Shown here: in pieces, positions 39,301-42,597 of the stretch | Layout of the letters: the number at the start of each line of letters is the position of its first letter | Position numbering within the stretch: position 1 is the first letter of the stretch | Assembly: GCA_028282405.1 (NCBI GenBank) | Contig: JANQIA010000221.1 | Span: forward strand, 1-42,597 | Length of the DNA stretch: 42,597 nucleotides | From: Rhodovibrionaceae bacterium | Lineage (GTDB): Bacteria > Pseudomonadota > Alphaproteobacteria > Kiloniellales > DSM-21159 | Direction: 5' to 3' | Program-made: the position numbers and the translations under genes | Notes under the pieces: generated by a model | The model's database searches: none | What the model saw: the letters and a program-made list of their open reading frames with translations, nothing else | Told to the model about the DNA's origin: nothing

Positions 39301-42300
39301 GCTGCTGCCGCCGAGAACCGTGACCTGATCGCTCTCGCCGCGAAGCTCGATGGTGGCGCCGGCCGTGGCGTTTAGAATGACGAGGCTGTCCTGACCGCTA
39401 TTATCCGTCGCATCGGTTCGGATGGTCGTCTCGATCGCCGTATCGACCAGCGTGACGTCGTCGTCCGTGTCGGCCAGAGTGATGTCGAGCGAGGCGAAGC
39501 TCGCAAAGTCGATGCGTCCCTCGACGCCCATGGCGAAGCCGGTGATGCTGCCGACGTCGATGAAGCCCGGGCTGTCGGAAATGGTGTTGGCCCGGTCGTC
39601 GATGGTCAGTGTGTCGGTGCCGTCGCCAGAGAGCAGGCTCAGGGGCGCCTGAATATTGATCAGCGCGCGCTCGGCGCCGTCCCGCGAATCGCCGACGACA
39701 ACTTCGTCGTTGCCGCCGCGCAGCTCGAACTCGGTCGATGTCGCGACATCCCAAACCAGCAGGCGGTCGACGCCGGGCCCATCGCCCAGCGCAATGTCCA
39801 CCTGGTCGGCCCCGGTGGTTTCCAGCACAAGCTGGTCGTAGAAGCCCGGCACCAGCGGGTCGAAGATGCCCGGTGTGCCGGCGCGAAGCTGATCGTTGGT
39901 CAGCAGCCAATCGGTATCGCCGAAGTTGTTGTCGTTGGCGAAGTCGACCTGCTCGGCGTTGAAGGTGATCAGCCCCGGCGCCAAGAGCGTGCCGAGCGGT
40001 GTGCCGAAAAGCGTCGCCTGAACGCTGTCGTCGCCGCCGCCAGCGTCCACGATGACCCGGCGGGTCAGATCGGCGATCTCGACCTCATCGGCGCCGAGGC
40101 CCAGACGCAACTCCACCGTCTCCACCGCATTGTCGTAGCGCAGCGCACCCGGTGCCGAGAGACCCAGGACGGCGAGAACGCCGATCTGCGCCAGCGTATC
40201 GTCGGCCGAAGCGCTTTCGTCGAAGGTCAGCTGGTCGCTGCCGGTGCCGCCGAGGATCTGCAGGTCGCCGAGGATACCGCCGAGCGAGCCGTCCTTGCCG
40301 ACGATCACGTTGTTGTCGCCGCCGTTGAGGTCGATCGTCGTCAGGCCCGCCAAGGTCTCCAGCAGGATGATGTCGTTGAAGGTGCTGCCCTGAATCTCCA
40401 GGTCGCCGTCGATGCTGCTGACCACGCGGAGCGTGTTGCCAGCGGTCGCTGGCTCCAGCTCGATACGCAGGCTCTCGATGTCGGAGAAGCTGAGACGGTC
40501 GCTGACCTGCCCGGCCCCGTCCTCGGTCCGGGAGATCAGCAGGTCGCTGTCGAACAGCTCCAGCGATGTCAGCCCATCGATGATCTTGCCGTCGCTGCGA
40601 ATCAGCAGACTGTCGCTGTCGCCGCCACCGATCAGCGTGGCGTTGTCGAAGGCGCTGATCAGGGTGTCGTTGCCGGCGCCGCCGTCGAGGGTCACGTCGA
40701 TCAGGTCGGAGACGTCGATGTTCTCGCTGCCGGCGAGAATCTCCAACTCGTCGTCGCCTTCCAATCCGCGAACTTCCAGGAAGTCCTTTTCTGGCGTGCT
40801 GTTGATGATGAAGGCGCGGCTGTCGCGTCCCGGCGTCTGATCGCGGAGCTGCAGGATCTCGCGGGAGATTTCGGTGGTGACGCCGCCCTCGGGGTCGGCG
40901 CCCAGGTCGGTCTGGTCGAAGCTGGCGAACACACCTTCGACGGTGAGATTGTCGTCATCGGCACTGCCGCTGAAGATCACGCGGTCGGTCTCGCCGGCCG
41001 GGCTGCTCTCTTCCGGCGCGCTGAGGTCGATAGCCAGGAGACTGACACCGGTCCCGGTCAGATCGCCGAGGGTGACCAGGTCGGACCCGCCGCCCGCCGC
41101 GATCGAGATGTTCTCGATGTTGTCGATCAGGAGGCTCTGCGTCGGCCCGGAGCCATCCGACGTCTCGAGCAGCACCTTGAGCGCGCCTGCATCCAAGACC
41201 TTGCTGAGGGTGATGTTGTCACCGGCTTCGATGGCGCCGATCACGCCGGACTCGTAAGCGCCCTCGGTCAGCTCGAAGCTGCCGCCGACCGTCAGGCGGT
41301 CGGTGTCGCCCGCGAGTCCCGGGTCGTCCAAGAAGACGTCCGCGCCCTGCCCCGGCGCCCAAACGAAGGTGTCGCTGCCGCTGCCGCCAATGTTCTCGTC
41401 GTCGCCCAGACCGCCATCGAGCCGGTCGTCGTTCGCACCGCCGTCCAGGGTGTCATTGCCGTCGCCGCCGACCAGGTCGTCGTTGCCGATGCCGCCCTGC
41501 AGGCTGTCGTCGTTCGAGCCGCCGATCAGACGGTCGTCGCCGTTGTCGCCGCGCAGCAAGGCAACGCCGCTGCCGGCATAGGAGAGGACATCGTCACCGC
41601 TGCCGCCGGAGAAATCGACGCTGGCCAGCACCTCGTCGTCGACCACGATCTGATCGTTGCCGCTGCCGCCGGCCGCGACGATGTTGGTGACGCCTTCGAA
41701 GCGCTGCTGCACGCGCTCGACCCGCTCGCCGTCCTCAAAGACCAGGAACTTGACCAGCAGGGTCTCGCCCCCGGCCGGGTTGTCCGGGTCGGTCAAGCCG
41801 AGGGAGGAGATGGAGAAACCTTCGTTGATCTCGTTGTCGACACCTTGGCGGCCCGGGCCGGTGTTGACGCGCTGATCGGCCGTGGCGCCCATGAAGAGCG
41901 TCAGGGTGCCGTTAGTATCGACCGCGCCGATCGTCGGCGGATTGAGGATGATGCCGGCAAGCACATCTTCGTCGGGAAGCTGGAAAATATCGAAGTCGTA
42001 GATGACCTCGTTCACCAGCTCGAAGGTCTTGTCGACGATGACGATCTCGAAGGGGCTGAAACCGATCGAGGCGAAGACGAAGGCTTCGAGCCCGGCGCGC
42101 AGCGCGCCGGAGTAGTTGAAGATGCCGAAGGGATCAGCCCGGGTGATGAGATCGAGCTCGCCGATACGCACCCGGCCATCGTAGGTGAAGTCGCCCGTGG
42201 GCACCTCGGTGAACTCGCCGTTGCGCAGCTTGTTGACGTAGTCGAACTGCTCGTCGTTCTGCGGATCGGGCAGATCGTTCAGGTCGAACAGCAGATCAGT

Positions 42301-42597
42301 GGCGAAGAAGACGCGCACGCCGGCCGAGAACTCTGCGACCACCAGATCGGGGCCGACCTTGGCGCCGGCGGAGAGCTTGGCGGTGACTGTCAGCTCCGGC
42401 TTCTCCTTCGCGGGATCGCGCGGGCTGAGGTCGAAGATCGGATCGGTCGGGTCGACATCGCCGTCCTGCAGGTCCGCCGGCGCATCCTCGGGGAAGTGAT
42501 CGTCGAGGAAGAAGCCGTCGGCCAAGCGATGCTTGTTGTCCTCGATGCTCTGGTCGAGCGCCTCGTCGCTGGAGAAGTCCAGGCTACGGGTCAGCGC
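30355..42597 (-). CDS. Giant RTX/PKD/dockerin-like surface or secreted protein (5' end outside window)
   Basis: The frame is open to the right edge (at least 4080 residues); the apparent TTG start at 42525 is not a real start, since coding continues through the last 24 codons ([17 protein letters not shown]...). Order from the N-terminal side: an N-terminal region (to about 41700), RTX-like GGxGxD repeats (41365-41680), a long array of beta-rich repeats (to about 38500), a segment with a filamentous-adhesin feel, a Gly-rich block (36960-37860), a PA14-like module (36440-36860), a beta-propeller (34790-35770), PKD-like repeats (31190-34200), a dockerin-like pair (31350-31520) and terminal RTX repeats (30595-30885). 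The composition is acidic with very few Cys, as in calcium-stabilised secreted proteins. Likely roles are adhesion or matrix formation. The signal or targeting region at the N-terminus is not visible. Confidence 0.9.
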   Translation of the reverse strand, partial: ALTRSLDFSSDEALDQSIEDNKHRLADGFFLDDHFPEDAPADLQDGDVDPTDPIFDLSPRDPAKEKPELTVTAKLSAGAKVGPDLVVAEFSAGVRVFFATDLLFDLNDLPDPQNDEQFDYVNKLRNGEFTEVPTGDFTYDGRVRIGELDLITRADPFGIFNYSGALRAGLEAFVFASIGFSPFEIVIVDKTFELVNEVIYDFDIFQLPDEDVLAGIILNPPTIGAVDTNGTLTLFMGATADQRVNTGPGRQGVDNEINEGFSISSLGLTDPDNPAGGETLLVKFLVFEDGERVERVQQRFEGVTNIVAAGGSGNDQIVVDDEVLASVDFSGGSGDDVLSYAGSGVALLRGDNGDDRLIGGSNDDSLQGGIGNDDLVGGDGNDTLDGGANDDRLDGGLGDDENIGGSGSDTFVWAPGQGADVFLDDPGLAGDTDRLTVGGSFELTEGAYESGVIGAIEAGDNITLSKVLDAGALKVLLETSDGSGPTQSLLIDNIENISIAAGGGSDLVTLGDLTGTGVSLLAIDLSAPEESSPAGETDRVIFSGSADDDNLTVEGVFASFDQTDLGADPEGGVTTEISREILQLRDQTPGRDSRAFIINSTPEKDFLEVRGLEGDDELEILAGSENIDVSDLIDVTLDGGAGNDTLISAFDNATLIGGGDSDSLLIRSDGKIIDGLTSLELFDSDLLISRTEDGAGQVSDRLSFSDIESLRIELEPATAGNTLRVVSSIDGDLEIQGSTFNDIILLETLAGLTTIDLNGGDNNVIVGKDGSLGGILGDLQILGGTGSDQLTFDESASADDTLAQIGVLAVLGLSAPGALRYDNAVETVELRLGLGADEVEIADLTRRVIVDAGGGDDSVQATLFGTPLGTLLAPGLITFNAEQVDFANDNNFGDTDWLLTNDQLRAGTPGIFDPLVPGFYDQLVLETTGADQVDIALGDGPGVDRLLVWDVATSTEFELRGGNDEVVVGDSRDGAERALINIQAPLSLLSGDGTDTLTIDDRANTISDSPGFIDVGSITGFAMGVEGRIDFASFASLDITLADTDDDVTLVDTAIETTIRTDATDNSGQDSLVILNATAGATIELRGESDQVTVLGGSSLNIDGGTSSGADTIVFDIGDVTTPTSGAELGQSNGSGLLTNLGPIGDVTFDGFEEAQVELGQNSDAISVNNSLSDLTVKIDGAAGDDTVTIHEIGGATQITGESGLDQVVVEIPGDPSAPQHANLFENLRVDVESLVVDNEDNASGVDWLVSSGVLSGNGVDLLFTDGAEEIRILGGSADDSLDFEELARPVDATIDGQSVVLQLGDVVLQSSGFGTFANFSNVVDFDALVDGASVEYTEDGFTLATSGTAILRDESLSAAAKAQSADDVFTLTEENDGAFALYSISLAALTPGDKEITFTGTTLVGDTVTRSFTVEGEAGFAVFDLPSNFTSLRDVTWSAVNVSDGSAASDEILVDNIIGASLVPVGTPAATPGDFPTYILSGTVTFNTSNSRLWGGTVGIDLDGDLVVDDFISAFSSNAFAASKGMFASNLGNGITQFRFAGDVLIEDGALVTAVGDPALSLFAGNNAYIDPGASFDVSANGRIGGAGGGDGGFDQGGGGGGVGEVAQEEGLGGDRQNEVGSAGGLFSSGQDGSGGEDGGAGEGGASGNAGRDGFAGVNGGIAGEGGAGGAGGSGGGGGERGVGGEGGDAFDGGDGGERGDSGGAASGGDAGRAGTAGQNNGSGAVISGGGGGGAGGHGGGGGEGGGGGAGGSGGGGGWAINAQTGGAGGEGGNGGSGGNGGNPGVGGGGGGAIEVLAQGRLIVDGSATLLARGGDGGAGAGGTEGGGGGGGQEGGRGGGDNEGGGLGFGGGGGDGGSGGAGADGGYGGAGAGGAGGTVKLSGSVVDAEGVNVDTSGGEGAGDPRVSIFGNSLSTTYWDINGNFLGTTRSTSIFEGNGSGSFFGLTPSDNFIVSWLGNIEVTGNQDVTVNFQLGSDDGSRLRIGGTSLSTPILIDNWRDQGFNVQTGSFTFSPGLTPFRVDFYERTGFAGISLTYSIGGGTPQLLTVSPGAEDGRFIFESNVAGGRPEAGNVTAQSSLTFEGPTEINPFIEGGTTETPLIADLAGGAEGYGLLDDIGDFDSFLDDISSQLVGLETLDNAPSDALAAVVRLDVGPTGYADDYSNHDMLLFINLSDQALDDPELGIVGNPASGFSTDLLTGGFMTDALFGGSGSPQALDALGVGQIWATLIPDSNPGGLATDFINASVNGTIMGAEGEGLRDGESFFITAPRPVVSNAAELSGLQGVAVSPDGQTLYGINTAERALVVANAGDLGQRQFFQDGVDGVDGLDGASAVVVSADGESVYVTGSDDSEIAQFDRDPATGDLTFVGTFSASGGLDVYDTVATSGDGDTVVIGGDDGVVVFDRAADGSLSQADARNIGDVTDVAVSDDGGDLYAIDSTAGTLTGADATDLSQPLQTIDLGALGVGGASAVTISADGAFVYAVGEAGGLAVFTRDATGTLSFLQVLQEDVEGIRGLAGANDVAASSDNGFVYVTGGSGDSLGVFERNATTGELQFAQVLRGREGLESPSGLATAADGSVYVSSNDGLGLTNGGIAAFSRLASTGETPPLVVEHQGIEELSLRFGGGDDVISQINAASVNELTIDAGNGFNTVDLLNLGPSTSVLTGAGNDEVSVRSDTPGALTLNVETGAGEDMVVVRELVSGNAFTIDLGENDDTVQIAGEALPASASIALDGGSENDTLLFSAGGLPIVPAVPVTPNGTIKVNGAAFGTVTYQSIEAIPGFEPSVSDAGGPYQINEGDGLQLNGTATPATNTTIVSTRWDLNGDGDFGDAEGVAPLLSWDDLVALGIDDDGLFEISLEVTDSVGNVAINTGLLTILNALPEITTGGANAAVVGTPYVLTFSATDPGDDTITRWEVDWGDGSPREVFASDATSASHVYLTTGSFTPIVVATDEDGTGSFAGNPASTPYTEAGPTVTVTPPTPSITTVGTDTALQISEGEGVTLQAVVAGTPTSFTWDLDGDGAFGDEASFGTVNGAEITLTAAELEALGLDDGTADYSIGVQVAFGSGAGGLGVDTAVGTAALTVLNAAPSAQLGNSTELPAGPVNEGESATVTISNQSDPSASDEAAGFTYSYDFDNDGVFEIENTTDASVVVPGVFLNNAGTQTVRAVITDKDGSSTELFTGVRVAEVAPTLNVVGADTAIEGQDYDLDLSATDPGDDSIASWTVDWGDGSGVTILNDVADLTHVFADSGEFTVTITAQDEDGLYVVEKTVTVANVAPTITISGPATIEEGEGYILNLSASDPGDDIIASWTIDWGDGSDSVVVPGSSDSVSHIYADDSAGGTFEITVTATDEDGSYVETTQVTVENVAPVTALSGIGTPTAQLAGPEPTNGAVAVNEGSNFILQIAAPNDPGDDTVTQYSIDWGDGSPLEVVAAPEADENGFIPTLDVVHIYDDGDVTRSITVTLTDEDGSFVNDTALDVEVRNVAPSLEVTGNASVDEGQVYSLTLGDPTDPGDDTVQEFIVDWGDGSPVETFTASGVVTHVYGNDSGGSDVTISIDLVDEDGLFEDVATKIVTVNVVPASLEISGAPTAVEGTPYTLNLGDLVDPGSDSGVIPVLEYIVDWGDGAVESFTAAGPVTHSFADGLFNNLISVDVVTAEGTIENAASLAVQIANAAPEITSLSISEAPLPDLNGDNIIDVFDISIVASSFGADPASDPRAAAADLNGDGMIDMTDINIVLGAFGQSVPPPPADGGTTTFAAGGTAFIEGSFSDLGIADSHEVLIDWGDGTTTVASVTQGNGEGSFSGRHTYTGAGVYKVTVTAADNDGANSEAVETVAFVTGTAVRDGVLQIVGTGADDSIMITRNLSDPTRQQVDIAANFLGSGGGSQTIDVTGLTGAVVYAGGGNDSVSVGDGIALPFLVMGGEGNDTLSSQAASSVILGGAGNDDLEGGDGSDILIGGAGEDDLSGGAGNDLLVGGEGNDALDGGADDDVAFYNGEAADYSVTPGPGGTAVTSADPLLDGDDALVDVEDIIFEDGDDDISPVTNPWADDVVARLKGPAKDISARDATWLLFD
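30595..30885 (-). repeat. C-terminal RTX calcium-binding repeats
   Basis: Nonapeptide repeats of GGxGxDxLx type ([42 protein letters not shown]) form a calcium-binding beta-roll near the C-terminus of the giant protein. About 95 residues follow, ending in ATWLLFD. RTX repeats next to the C-terminus are usual in type I secretion substrates, but no HlyB-type exporter is in the window. Confidence 0.9.
31190..34200 (-). repeat. PKD-like repeat region with seven WGDG motifs
   Basis: Seven copies of the PKD core (V/I)DWGDG lie near 33834, 32900, 32635, 32308, 32008, 31708 and 31225, each followed by a HVY/HIY-type strand and a TDEDG or equivalent turn. Spacing is about 265-330 bases for the inner repeats, i.e. 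about 90-110 residues, the size of one Ig-like PKD domain. The DNA of the core is nearly the same in all copies. Such domains usually act as spacers or binding modules on the surface. Confidence 0.85.
31350..31520 (-). other. Dockerin-like pair of EF-hand loops
   Basis: Two calcium-loop motifs, [16 protein letters not shown] and [16 protein letters not shown], are separated by about 27 residues, as in type I dockerin domains. They lie between PKD repeats in the giant protein, not at a terminus. Dockerins bind cohesins; no cohesin is seen in the window. Confidence 0.8.
34790..35770 (-). other. YVTN/lactonase-type beta-propeller in the giant protein
   Basis: About six to seven blades with [55 protein letters not shown] and [11 protein letters not shown] motifs, each followed by a variable FDRD/FERN strand. 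It lies on the N-terminal side of the PKD repeats. The propeller may bind ligands; no catalytic residues were assigned. Confidence 0.8.
36440..36860 (-). other. PA14-like module in the giant protein
   Basis: The stretch from about [12 protein letters not shown] through [37 protein letters not shown] and [10 protein letters not shown] matches the PA14 beta-barrel pattern, a carbohydrate-binding fold found in adhesins. It follows the Gly-rich block directly. Confidence 0.75.
36960..37860 (-). repeat. Glycine-rich low-complexity block in the giant protein
   Basis: About 300 residues are mostly Gly with Ala, Asp, Glu, Ser and Asn, in runs such as [17 protein letters not shown], broken once (near 37160-37210) by a strand-like segment, [19 protein letters not shown]. 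The DNA is a dense run of GGN codons. It lies between a filamentous-adhesin-like segment and the PA14 module and is probably a flexible or polyglycine-like rigid spacer. Confidence 0.9.

Noticed and set aside
30595-41680. Short direct repeats in the giant gene as a CRISPR array
   Set aside because: The repeats are in-frame codons of RTX and PKD motifs without regular spacers.
42525-42597. TTG at 42525 as the start of the giant protein
   Set aside because: The frame continues without a stop to base 42597 with sensible coding sequence and there is no ribosome binding site. The gene is simply cut by the window edge.

Overview
The window is high-GC, tightly packed bacterial DNA. An alphaproteobacterium, possibly of the Rhodospirillales type, fits best: it has PAS_7-type sensor kinases, a liv-type ABC operon followed by an acyl-CoA ligase, and operons with short gaps and ATGA overlaps. 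This placement is an inference; there is no rRNA or other phylogenetic marker. No tRNA, rRNA, CRISPR array or insertion sequence was seen, and no gene-free stretch exceeds 300 bases.

Region A (1-10067, all minus strand). In transcription order: a soluble hybrid histidine kinase (PAS-PAS-HisKA-HATPase-REC), an OmpR-family response regulator, acetate kinase, a YfcC/ArcD-like carrier, arginine deiminase (arcA), catabolic ornithine carbamoyltransferase (arcB), carbamate kinase (arcC), and the V-type ATPase B subunit, which is cut by the left edge. Arginine fermentation (carrier, ArcA, ArcB, ArcC) and acetate kinase make ATP by substrate-level phosphorylation. The V-type ATPase next to them could spend that ATP on ion pumping. 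The two-component pair upstream is a plausible but unproven regulator.

Region B (10284-17051, plus strand, divergent from the kinase). A complete liv-type ABC importer (livG, livF, binding protein, livH, livM) is followed by an acyl-CoA synthetase, which suggests uptake and CoA activation of a carboxylic acid. The LivG ATPase carries an N-terminal PAS domain about 82% identical (hand count) to the first PAS domain of the divergent kinase. The two copies form an inverted repeat around the shared intergenic region.

Region C (17156-22023, minus). Two overlapping genes encode predicted lipoproteins of unknown function, one of 1401 residues. A sigma70-like promoter lies upstream.

Region D (22262-42597, minus). 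A giant gene of more than 4080 codons, open at the right edge, encodes a surface or secreted protein. It has RTX calcium-binding repeats near both visible ends, a glycine-rich block, a PA14-like module, a beta-propeller, seven PKD-like WGDG repeats and a dockerin-like calcium-binding pair. Downstream on the same strand follow a DUF3467 protein, a GAF-GAF-TM-HlyD fusion, a PqqD-like/M50 protease/HlyD fusion, a C-terminally truncated SecA-like ATPase, a periplasmic HlyD-type adaptor and a 2OG-Fe(II) oxygenase. The last five are tightly coupled (gaps of -4 to 9 bases). This set is the best candidate for an undescribed system: a dedicated apparatus for processing, modifying and exporting the giant protein. 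No HlyB-type ABC exporter or TolC is in the window.
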